A DNA stretch of 64,000 bases from Heracleum sosnowskyi (lineage: Eukaryota > Streptophyta > Magnoliopsida > Apiales > Apiaceae). Of the stretch, positions 23,686 to 34,202 are shown in pieces. Each line of letters opens with the position of its first letter. The stretch's first letter is position 1. The stretch spans positions 45,113,133-45,177,132 of the forward strand of contig CM061238.1 in assembly GCA_030848705.1 (NCBI GenBank), written 5' to 3'. The notes beneath the pieces are model-generated. The model saw only the letters and a program-made list of their open reading frames with translations, made no database searches and was not told where the DNA came from. The position numbers and the translations under genes are program-made.

Positions 23686-23960
23686 GTTCGATGGTTTTTA
23701 AAAGTGCCTTCGATGGTTTTTTGCAAGGGGCAAAACTATCAACTCACCTTCGATAGTTTTTAGAAAACTATCGAAGCTTTTTGAATTAGGTAAATTCCTT
23801 CGATATATTTTAAAATTTATTCTCAAAAACTATCGAGAATTGTTTTCGATAGTTTTTCTTTTCCTTTTCAAAAACTATCGAAAATTAATTTCGATAGAAT
23901 TATCTATGTACTTGAAAAACTATCGAATTTCCTAAATTCGATGGTTTTTGCTTCTTTCGA
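23686..23960. repeat. Cluster of TTCGATGGTTTT / AAAACTATCGAA motifs upstream of internal TATA
   Basis: About nine copies in both orientations, including a hairpin with perfect 13-bp arms and a 3-nt loop at 23748-23776. It is the same motif as the U3 array in the LTRs. Confidence 0.78.
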
Positions 23961-24413
23961 ATTTCTAAAACCTGTTCATGTTCTAAAAATCAGACTTTTA
24001 TTTTCTGTCAAGTTTTATTTTGAATAAATCTTTTAAAATTCACCAAAATCAATTGTTAACAGAAAATTCACAATTTTCTTAGAATAAAATCAACTAAATA
24101 TCATTAAATGTTATTAATCAATTAAAATCCAATAAATTATGCTGCAATAATCTACAATGTTAAAAACAAAGTAAATTAATTCAAATTAAATAGATGCTTT
24201 AATATTTAGAACAAATATTAGCACCTAAATAATTTTTAGAATTGATAACCAACTAAATGCCAGAAGATATATCATCCATAATTATGACATAAAATTAGTA
24301 CAATAATCCTAACTACGAGAATTGCTCCAGAAAATAAACTCACGAGTCCTAAGGATATAAAAATTCTTAAACTCATGTATTTACTAGGACTATCTGCAGT
24401 TACTGACTTCTAA

Positions 24414-27400
24414 TCAACATAAATTAGAAAGATTTAACATCCCAAGTTCACCAACCAGCTTATTGAAAGTGGATTCATCAAGCGGTTTAGTAAAGATGTC
24501 TGCAATTTGATCATCTGTGGGTACAAAATGTAACTCCACAGTTCCATTCATGACATGCTCTCGGATAAAATGATACCTGATGTCGATGTGCTTCGTCCTC
24601 GAGTGTTGCACTGGGTTGTTTGAGATTTCTATGGCACTTGTGTTGTCGCAAAATATTGGAATCTTTGTCAACAAAAGCCCATAGTCACGGAGTTGGTTTC
24701 TCATCCACAAGATCTGAGCACAGCAGCTACCAGCAGCAATGTATTCAGCCTCAGCTGTTGATGTGGACACTGAATGTTGTTTCTTGCTGTACCAGGAAAC
24801 TAACCTTTTTGCAAGAAACTGACAGCTTCCTGAAGTACTCTTCCGATCAATCTTACAACCTGCAAAATCAGAGTCTGTGTATCCAATAAGATCAAATCCT
24901 GTATCTTTAGGGTACCAAATTCCAAGATTTGGAGTCCCCTTAAGATATCTAAATATTCGCTTAACAGCTATTAGATGAGATTCTTTAGGATCAGACTGAA
25001 ACCTAGCACACAAGCATGTTGCAAACATTATATGTGGTCTACTTGCAGTGAGATAAAGTAATGAGCCTATCATACCTCTGTAGCCTGTGATGTCAACCTT
25101 CTTACCAGTTTCATCCTTATCAAGCTTAGTGGCAGTTGGCATAGGAATCTTTGCTGTAGATGAGTCTTCCATTTGATACTTCTTCAGAAGATCTTTAATG
25201 TACTTGGACTGAAAAATGAATATACCATCTTGTTTTTGATATACTTGCAGTCCAAGAAAGAATGACAATTCACTCATCATACTCATTTCATAACGACTCT
25301 GCATTAACTTAGCAAATCTCTTGCATAGATCATCATTAGTAGAACCAAATATTATGTCATCAACATATACTTGCACCAATATCAAATCATTTTTATGCTT
25401 TTTGACAAAGAGAGTTTTGTCTACAAAACCTCTTGTAAAATCAATTTCAAGTAAGAATTCAGAGAGAGTGTCATACCATGTCCTTGGAGCTTGTTTGAGT
25501 CCGTAGAGAGCTTTGAATAGAAAGTACACAAAGTCTGCCAGTTTTGAATCCTCAAAACCTGGAGGTTGTTCCACATACACTTCTTCTTTTAACTCCCCAT
25601 TCAGAAAAGCACTCTTCACATCCATCTGATATACCTTGTAATTGGAATGTGCAGCAAATGCCAAAAACATTCTGATGGCCTCAAGTCTTGCTACTGGTGC
25701 ATAGGTTTCATCATAATCAATTCCCTCTTCTTGAGAGTAACCTTTAGCAACCAGTCTGGCTTTGTTTCTCGTTACAATGCCATCTTCGTCCAACTTATTT
25801 CTGAATACCCATCTTGTTCCAATAACAGATTTTCCCTTAGGCCTGGGTACCAGCTTCCAAACTTTCTGCCTTTCAAACTGATTGAGTTCCTCTTGCATAG
25901 CAATCACCCAATCTGGATCATCTAGAGCATCTTCAACTTTCTTAGGTTCTGTTTCTGAAAGGAACCCAGAATAGTGACATTCATTTTGTGATGTTCTCCT
26001 AGTTCTCACTCTTGTGTCCGGATCACCAATGATCAAGTGAAAGGGATGATCTCTATTCCATACCCTTTGTCTTGGCAGATGCGATCTTGATGATTCTCCT
26101 TGTTCTAGATGTTGTGGAGTGTGAATAGTTGATCCTTCTCCTGCTCCCCCTGAGTTGTTGACGGTTTGATCTGATGATTCTATAGACTGACTAGTGGATC
26201 CTGTAGAATGTTGAGGATCTCCACTTTGGTCACCACTTTGTCCAGAATCATTATCATTATGATTATCATTAATAACTGTAACAACTTCAGGTACTTCTTC
26301 ATTGTCAGAGAGATCTCCTGATAGATTTTCAAATACCAAGGATTCAGAGTTCTCTCCAGTTTGCAGGCCTGGTCTTTTGGTGTCGTCAAATGTTACATTA
26401 AAGCTTTCCAACACCTTCTTGTCTTCAATCACATATACCCTGAAAGCCTTAGATTCCAGAGAATAGCCCAGAAAAATGCCTTCATCTGATTTGGCATCAA
26501 ACTTTCCAAGATGTTCTCCATCTTTAAGTACAAAGCACTTTGCACCAAACACATGAAAGTACTTCAGTGTTGGTTTCTTGTTGGCCATTAACTCATACGG
26601 AGTCTTTTCATGATCTTTGTTGATCAGGGTTCGATTCTGAGTGTAGCAAGCTGTATTCACTGCTTCAGCCCAAAAGTAAGTGGGAAGTTTTGATTCATTC
26701 AACATGGTCCTTGTTGCTTCAACCAAGGTCCTGTTCTTCCTTTCCACTACTCCATTCTGTTGAGGAGTTCTTGGTGCTGAATACTGTCTTGATATTCCTT
26801 TCTCTGAGCAGAAATCATTAAGAACTGCATTCTTGAATTCAGTTCCATTGTATGATCTGATTGTCCGCACAGGTAGCTTAGCTTCCACTTCTATCTTCTT
26901 GATGTGATCAATGATTAGTTGTGTTGCTTCATCATTTGTTTGTATGAACAACACCCACGTGTACTTGGAGTAGTCATCCACCATCACCAATGCATATCTT
27001 TTTCTTGAAAGTGACGTAACATTGACTGGACCAAATAACTCCATTTGAATCAGCTGTAATGGTTCAGTAATGCTTGTCATTCCTTTGCTTCCATGTGATG
27101 CTTTCTTCGACTTCCCTTTTTCACATGCTTCACATAGTCCCTCCTGATTGAATTCCATCAGGGGAAACCCTCTCACTAACTCTCTCTTTACCAAAGAGTT
27201 CATAGTTTTGAAGTTCAAGTGTGAGAGCTTCTTGTGCCACATCCAACTTTGTTCTGAAGATGCCTTTGCATAGAAACATGTAACTTCTCCTTCACTGGTA
27301 GAACTTAAGTCAGCTATAAACAAATTTCCTTTTCTCACTCCCAGTAGAGTAAGCTTCTCATCCTTCCTGTTGGTGATCAAGCACTTGTCCTTTCTGAAAT

Positions 27401-27668
27401 CTACATTGTAGCCTTTATCACAGAACTGACTGATACTTAGAAGATTGTGCTTTAATCCTTCAACAAGAGAGATGTTTTCAATGATGACATTTCCAGCTTT
27501 CAATTTACCATATCCCGTAGTGAATCCTTTGCTGTCATCTCCAAAGGTTACAATCGGGCCGATCTTCTTAACCACCTCTGTAAGCAGGGACTCTTCACCT
27601 GTCATGTGTCTAGAACAACCACTATCCAGAATCCACACAACCTTTGAGCTTTTAACCTTACCCTGCAA
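24414..27668 (-). CDS. pol: pol of Sire-2, full-length ORF with altered integrase residues
   Basis: 1084 aa without a break: protease DSGCSRHMTG, HHCC finger, integrase core, RT with YVDD, RNase H (YTDSDFAG, STAEAEYIAA, FCDNTSAI) and the end motif DIFTKPLDES. It is the only complete copia pol frame in the window. However, the first integrase catalytic Asp is Glu (QMELFG, against HMDLFG in Sire-1) and the second is Tyr (RSYNGTEF, against RSDNGTEF), while the Glu (VVERKN) is kept. This integrase should therefore be inactive. It starts at a TTG right after an in-frame TGA, as in Sire-1. Confidence 0.92.
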   Translation of the reverse strand: MQGKVKSSKVVWILDSGCSRHMTGEESLLTEVVKKIGPIVTFGDDSKGFTTGYGKLKAGNVIIENISLVEGLKHNLLSISQFCDKGYNVDFRKDKCLITNRKDEKLTLLGVRKGNLFIADLSSTSEGEVTCFYAKASSEQSWMWHKKLSHLNFKTMNSLVKRELVRGFPLMEFNQEGLCEACEKGKSKKASHGSKGMTSITEPLQLIQMELFGPVNVTSLSRKRYALVMVDDYSKYTWVLFIQTNDEATQLIIDHIKKIEVEAKLPVRTIRSYNGTEFKNAVLNDFCSEKGISRQYSAPRTPQQNGVVERKNRTLVEATRTMLNESKLPTYFWAEAVNTACYTQNRTLINKDHEKTPYELMANKKPTLKYFHVFGAKCFVLKDGEHLGKFDAKSDEGIFLGYSLESKAFRVYVIEDKKVLESFNVTFDDTKRPGLQTGENSESLVFENLSGDLSDNEEVPEVVTVINDNHNDNDSGQSGDQSGDPQHSTGSTSQSIESSDQTVNNSGGAGEGSTIHTPQHLEQGESSRSHLPRQRVWNRDHPFHLIIGDPDTRVRTRRTSQNECHYSGFLSETEPKKVEDALDDPDWVIAMQEELNQFERQKVWKLVPRPKGKSVIGTRWVFRNKLDEDGIVTRNKARLVAKGYSQEEGIDYDETYAPVARLEAIRMFLAFAAHSNYKVYQMDVKSAFLNGELKEEVYVEQPPGFEDSKLADFVYFLFKALYGLKQAPRTWYDTLSEFLLEIDFTRGFVDKTLFVKKHKNDLILVQVYVDDIIFGSTNDDLCKRFAKLMQSRYEMSMMSELSFFLGLQVYQKQDGIFIFQSKYIKDLLKKYQMEDSSTAKIPMPTATKLDKDETGKKVDITGYRGMIGSLLYLTASRPHIMFATCLCARFQSDPKESHLIAVKRIFRYLKGTPNLGIWYPKDTGFDLIGYTDSDFAGCKIDRKSTSGSCQFLAKRLVSWYSKKQHSVSTSTAEAEYIAAGSCCAQILWMRNQLRDYGLLLTKIPIFCDNTSAIEISNNPVQHSRTKHIDIRYHFIREHVMNGTVELHFVPTDDQIADIFTKPLDESTFNKLVGELGMLNLSNLC

Positions 27669-27679
27669 TCACAGATTGA

Positions 27680-29217
27680 TTAAGCGGACTTTGGTACCCA
27701 AAATTGTTTGGATCCTGAAGGTTTAGATGATTTAACAGGAGTAACATTCAATTTAGTCTTACCCTGCTTGATATTCATAGTATCTGTGGATTTAAAATTA
27801 ACAGTGCTATTGCTACTATCAGACATCAACTTAAAATAAGCATGCATGATGTTGTACTTACATAGCAAACACTCTTTCTTTCCACAGGGTTCATGAAGAT
27901 CAGGCATGTCAGACATGTTATGCATTTCAGAAGTATTAGCAGTTTCTACTTTAACCTTTTTACATGCATGTGTAAGGTGTCCAGCAGAATTACAAATAGC
28001 GCACAACTTCCTAGATGCAATGGGAGAATATGGAACCATTTCCTGTTTAACAATCTTCTTCTTCCCATTCCTGTTCTTTTTAACATTACTAACTAAGTCA
28101 CTTACTTCAGTTTTAGGTATAACAGTTTTTACTGATTTCCTAGGTGACTTAGTCTTTACCTCTTTTTCCTTCAATAAATCCTCCTCAAGCAATTCTTGTC
28201 TTATGAAAAGGTCATCCTCATTAAAAGGTTCTGAGAAGGGCTTGACAAAGACTGGACTGACCACATTCTTAAGAATATGTGGAATATCCTTCTTGACAAC
28301 AGAAGATGTCACAGGAAATTCCAGAGTCCTTTTCCCAGCCTTTTTGGAATAGTCAAGTCCTATAGCACTTTTATTACCCTGGGTCTGAGTATCAATGATC
28401 TCCTTAGCAATCAGGGCGGAATTCTTAAAAGCATTCAGCTTCAAATCTAAATCTGAAATCTTCTTCCCGAGGATAGTCTCTATCTCATCATTACACTTGA
28501 CCTTGTTCTCTAAGTACGCATTCTTTTGCTTAAGATCTTCTAATGTGACAGCTACAAGCTCTAGTTCTTCATTTTTAGATTCTAAATTTTTAATCTTAAG
28601 AACTAGTTTAGCATTTTCCATTTCTGATACTAGCATGCTTGTGTGTACATTAAACAATTCTACACTAAGATCTTGCACAATTTTCTTGTACTCAGAATTA
28701 GACATATCAATTGTAGTTAAGATAGGTACCTGAGATGATTGTGGTGATTCCTCTGAAGAGTCAGCCATTAGGGCAACATTTACATACTCTTCCTCTTCAT
28801 CCGAATCAGTGTCATCCCAGTGCTTTCCCTCTGCTATATAAGCCTTCCATTTCTGCTTACCAGAAAATGCCTCCAGTTGCTGTTTAAGCTTGGCATTCTC
28901 CTTCTTCAAATCCTCATATGAGTCTTTCTTTCCATAGACATCTTTCATGTGTCTTGCTTGACGAGGCTTCCTGCATTCAGTGGCGAAATGCCCTAACTCA
29001 TTGCAGTTGTAGCATCTTGATTTGCTTCTATCAATCATGCCAGTCTTGTAGCCTCCCTTAAAGCCTGTACTAGGTGTATAATTGCTCTTCTGGAATCTGT
29101 TGGTTGAGCCCTTGAACTTGTACTTCGGGTTTCTCTTGAAACGAATATGACTAAACTTTGCAGCTAAGTACGCCATGGTTTTGTCTTCCATTTGCTCAAG
29201 CTCTTCTAGGGTGTAGT
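27680..29217 (-). pseudogene. gag: gag of Sire-2, 3' part
   Basis: About 510 codons: the region around EQMEDKTMAYL, the first CCHC (CYNCNELGHFATEC), the Lys/Glu-rich stretch, the second CCHC (CAICNSAGHLTHAC) and the stop before pol. It is open up to the inner LARD boundary at 29218. The 5' part continues at 53379. A short block of about six residues present in Sire-1 (KPDLPK region) is missing here. Confidence 0.9.
29213..29217. repeat. Target site duplication GTAGT, left of inner LARD
   Basis: Identical to 53374-53378. Removing the insert and one copy restores the Sire-2 gag reading frame at a tandem-tyrosine site. Confidence 0.93.
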
Positions 29218-32200
29218 TGTAACGCCCCCAAATCCGGGGTCAAAGGATTTGGTCGTCACACTGCACTCTTAATCCAAACAACCTGTTCAATATAAAATCA
29301 ACACAATAATAATAATATCTGTGACCCCAACTCTACCAAGAATCTTTAAAGGTTATAGTGCTAGAAACAAGAATCCAAAATTTCATTACAACAATCTTTC
29401 TTCCTTACAACCATTCTCTTTACACAAATTCTAATACACTAGTATAACTTCGATAAGAAGTATACCGGCAACTAATCTTATAAAATATATTATTCAATAG
29501 AAAACATCTATATACAAAACCTCTCACTAGCTCCAATGCTCTGGATCAAAACGTCTTTACGCTAATATCTTTCCCCATCTCTGATCAGCTACGCGGACAA
29601 CTCTCGCCAATACACCTTCTTTCCGGCAGGCTAAAATATATATAAATAAAACAAGTATGAGCGAATGAATTGCTCAGCAAGCGCATTATTAAATATAATA
29701 CGAAAGGTTTCCAAAATAAACTTTGGATTTTCAAATAACTACTTTTGTTTTTGAACAATTAAAATCTCTAAAATTTTCAAATTAAGTTTGGTAATTTACC
29801 ACAATTTCTCATTCAGTTTCTCGCAACCGAATAGTTTTAAAACACAAAAGATTTATATTGGTCGTTACGATGACCGAATCAACAATAACTACAATAGTAT
29901 GTAGAAAATATGAAATAAATATAACTCATACGTCTTCAAGACCATAGCTTGTACAAAAATACTAATTTTTAAGATAACAGATCTATTCACAACATTTTCT
30001 GAAACCAACAACTCTGGAAGGTTAGAATAATCAAGGGGTAAGAATGAGCCAACACGCTCGGTCAAGGAATAAAGAACGCGCTTCGAGACTTCAACATGGT
30101 ACCGACTGGATATGCGGTATGAATAAAACTCATCAAGATAGATATCTCACGACTGCCAATGGAATCAAGGAAGTGGATTTCGACTATTTGGAATCCAAAT
30201 GTATTAAGAGTAAGTGATTTCAGCAAGATTGAAACCACTATTATTAATCAACGAACCAACAACTTCACGCAACGAATAAACCTGAGAATCAGGTCATAAC
30301 TCACAAGAACAAAACATATGGATGTAACTCATTTCAGAAATAAGAACTTATTCTAGAATTGGATTTTCACATTTTATCAAATCAAAGGTTGTGCTGCTGG
30401 CCAGCCACGCAACAACCCCGGACTAGCTCATGCATAGTCCTCTACGGATCCAAGGCCAATCTGGGCCTAAATTACATCGACCATAAATGGCCCGACCAAT
30501 AATTGGTCCATTTTTAAAAACATTCCAATTCTATATTATATACGTCAGGTGTCAGAACAATTGACAACCTTACTTCGACAATCAGGTGTCGGAAGAATCG
30601 ACAACCTAATACAACAATTGCTGGAAAACTCACGTTCCAGGAAAAAGTTCAATTATGAAGAATCAATAAAGGGATAGCAATATAATCTAGTATCGACGAG
30701 ATCGACACAACAATGGGGAGTACACATGGCAAGTAACAACATCATAAATATCGACGAGATCGATGCAACAACTGGGATAATAATGAAGAATAAACAATGA
30801 CATGCTCAACAAGGTTAAGTCTGATATGAAACAGACAATATGATATCAACAGAAAGGGTAACAAGTCAATATAGAGTAGGGTTCAAAGAATAAACAATAA
30901 CATGCTTAACAAGATTGAATCTGATATGAAACAGACAATATGATATCAACAGAATTTGAAATAACTCAATATGGAATAGGGTTCAAAGAACAGGCTTTAG
31001 ATGGCCTCAATAGTTCAAATCATCACATTATGGAAGAATTAATTAAGGTTTACCAATCTGGTAAATGACAAGAGAGTCAAGTTCAAGTTTAAGAAGAATT
31101 CAAGGTGAAGTTTATAAATGAAGAAAACAAGGGTTTATCAACTTCTGACAGAAATAGTTCAAGTCCTTCGAACATGTACTTATAATAGATAAGCCTTGTA
31201 CTTGAAGGAAGTAAACTAAATCATGCACAACATATATGAATTCGAATCAGGGAATGGATCAGATGATCGCATTAACAAGAAAGGATAACAAGGTTTGCAT
31301 AGGTGCAAGGTGAAAAACGGAATACTTGAAGGGCAAGCAACACCACTTCAGAATTTCAGAATAAGTTTTCCCTCATAGGGTTCACAAGTTCCCACTCATC
31401 TAGGGTTGGCAATATTCCAACCTAATGTTTTAAAATCATGTCTTTTAAAAGAAAGCCTTAGTATACGGCCCATAATTATCTCTTCAAACTTTTCAATATA
31501 ATAAGTATATCTTTCCAATCAATATGAAAATATGAGTCTAAACTCAAAAGGTATAAAAGAGTACTCGTCAATTTACGAGATTAAATAACATACTTGCAAT
31601 TCAATGCAAAGAAATCAACATTTGAAAATTCAGTAATAAGCATTCAACATGTATACTAATAATTCAAGATAATATCCCTTAATTAATAAGCAAGGGTATA
31701 AACACTTGCCTCTGGTCCTTAGCAATTTCGTAACGCTGAAACAATACGATTCCCTCCTTATCCTGTCTTATCGCACGATTCTCTACTCCCGTCCTTCTTT
31801 GCTTTAACGCTCTTGCAAATACCACTAGTCTGCTTCTACCATTTCGAATCCATGTGCCAGCCTCGATAGTCAAACATGAGACGGTACTTAGTCTTCAACG
31901 TATGATTTCACATTCCATAAACGATTGTAACTTAACTTCGATAATCTGACTCGTCTCGTCCAATAGCCTCTGTTGCACAGACAACCACATTTCAATTGAT
32001 AGAATGATCACAACTAACTATACAAGTAATCCTCGTAACTCGCTTGACGAAACTCCCCATACTATAAAAGTCAACATCTCAGTCAACGGCCTCGTAAATC
32101 TCACTTTCTAACATAACCGACAAATTTCTATCCCAACTACCCCACACGATAATTTTAGACACAACCAAATACTCAAACAAGTCTCAACACAATTTATTCG

Positions 32201-34188
32201 CATGCATGACTCAACAACAGATAATTCACATCATTCACATAACATATTTAAACAAGTAACCGGTTACGTATCGGACGCCCGGTCTAATTTACGATATTTA
32301 AAACTCGGACACTAGCCCTAGTACGGGCATATACGGACTATAAAACACATTACACAACTCATACAAATCATATAGCACTTATAACTATTTTTAAAACATC
32401 ACACGAAGCTTATTTGAATTTAAATAAGCCACAAACAATTTTTAAATCAAAAATCGGATTTTTAAATCCAATATAAGTATTTTAAATGCAAATAAATCAA
32501 TTAATAAAATTAATTGACACTCTTTAAATGCTCAAACTATTTTTAAATAATAAATCAGGTTTAAAAATAATTAAACTCAATTTTAAATTAATTAAATCTA
32601 ATTAATAATCAATTTTTAAGAATTAACTGATTAAAAGAATTAATCAATTAATTAAATTAATTAATAATTAATTTAAAATAATTAAAATAATTAAGTTTAA
32701 TAAATTTTCAAATTTAAAATAATAAATAAGATTTTCCAGAATTTTCTGAATAATAAAATGTATTTTTAAATTAAAGATATGATTTTTAGAATTTTTAAAA
32801 CCATTTTTGATTTATTTTATTAAAATAAATCATAGAAACACTTTTCTGAAAATAGATTAGGGTTTGTAAGATCAAACCGGGTCGGGTTAGGGTTTTGAAA
32901 CCGGGTTGCCAAGAACACAAACGGGTCGCCAAGAACACCACCGGAATCCGGTGGCGGGTCCGGCGAACCCGCCGTCTCCGGCAACCACAAACATGCCAAA
33001 ACATAGGGCCTTTCACAGGGAAAGCTCGGGACTACATGATTCACTCAAAAATCCATTCAAACCAATACGAAATGCCAAGAAAAGCTCGAAATCGAACCAT
33101 AACTATTCCGGCCGACGGCTCACGAGTTTTCCGGCAACAAAAATCCATCTTGAAACTTAAATCGAAGGACATGGACATGTTCCAAATCACACGATCTATC
33201 TACTAGTGTAAGCAAAAACAACAACTTCCTGGAATGAATTTCCGGCTAAAAAGTATAAAAATCCGGCGAACCTAACAATTCTCCGATTAGGTCGATTCCA
33301 AGCTCCAAAATCAAATTAAAAATCACTGACTTGTTCTAAATCATATAACAAACAAAATCAAGCCATCAAATATCAAGAACAATCAACATCAAAGATTCCC
33401 CCAAATCAAAATAATAAATTCGAAATATTTAAATAATTAAAAAAAAAGAAAAACTCAGAAATCATACCCACATAGATTTTGATGGTGGATTTAGATTGAG
33501 GATGATGAGAGATTCGATTTGGTTACAAGAACATCAAAATCGGATTCCGATAACGCCTTCAAAATTGAGTTTGATTCTCAAGAACACGAAGAACACGTTT
33601 CAGGGGTTTTTAGATTTTTAACTGTAATTAAGCTTGATTATACGAAAAACAAAGTACGATTTGCCTTTTTATAATAAACGGAAAATAATACCCCAAACGA
33701 CATTTTTGGATCGATACTGATCCGATAGATCGCTTTAAATAAAATTTAACAGAATATATGCTTTAAACCTTTAATAAAGCAGAATACACGTTTCACGAGA
33801 CGATAAGCATCCATAAAGTACGGATAACTACAAGTATCGTTTAATTCAAAATATACGAACCAAAATACCTTTATTGCGAATATTTTCGAATACTTCCTAC
33901 TTTAACGAATGAAATATTGGTACGAACGATATACCAATCTCCCGAATAATTTGGGAACGATCCAAATTTTCTTTTCGATAATTAAAATAAAATAAAATAG
34001 TATGACACCCTTTTCAAAATAATTTCAAATTCCCCACACATTTCACATAGCACCACAATATCACATATTCAATCATTTAACGAATAACTTAGCACGTTTA
34101 AACAGATAAATCATTTAATAACTATTAATATGAAATTAAAATTTCATTTCACATCATATAATAACACGTAATTTTCCCGGATCTTACA
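29218..34188 (-). repeat. Inner LARD 3' LTR
   Basis: Starts TGTAACGCCCCC and ends GGATCTTACA. Near the start CCAAATCC...GGATTTGG forms a hairpin (29229-29253). No gene is supported in it. A 64-aa minus ORF at 31679-31873 recurs in all LARD LTR copies. A GC-rich patch lies at 32870-33000. Confidence 0.92.
33666..33673 (-). promoter_or_regulatory. LTR TATA box (inner LARD 3' LTR)
   Basis: TATAAAAAGGC on the minus strand about 520 bp from the LTR's 5' end (34188). R plus U5 would therefore exceed 4.4 kb. Confidence 0.58.
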
Positions 34189-34202
34189 TCCTTTCCCCCT
34201 TA
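34189..34202 (-). other. Polypurine tract of inner LARD
   Basis: The minus strand reads AAGGGGGAAAGGA immediately before the 3' LTR. Confidence 0.78.

Larger units (their letters stand above)
23133..24413 (-). other. Non-coding spacer with internal promoter-like region (Sire-2)
   Basis: 1.28 kb without an ORF between pol and the extra ORF. It contains, reading minus, an AT-rich start after pol, a TCGATAG motif cluster (23950-23686), a TATA box (23648-23641) and a leader of about 480 nt before the ATG. Confidence 0.65.

Noticed and set aside
32895..33206. 103-aa plus ORF in the inner LARD LTR (also 52078-52389)
   Set aside because: Identical only because the two LTRs are young copies; absent from the outer LARD; antisense to the element. 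Explained by the GC-rich patch.
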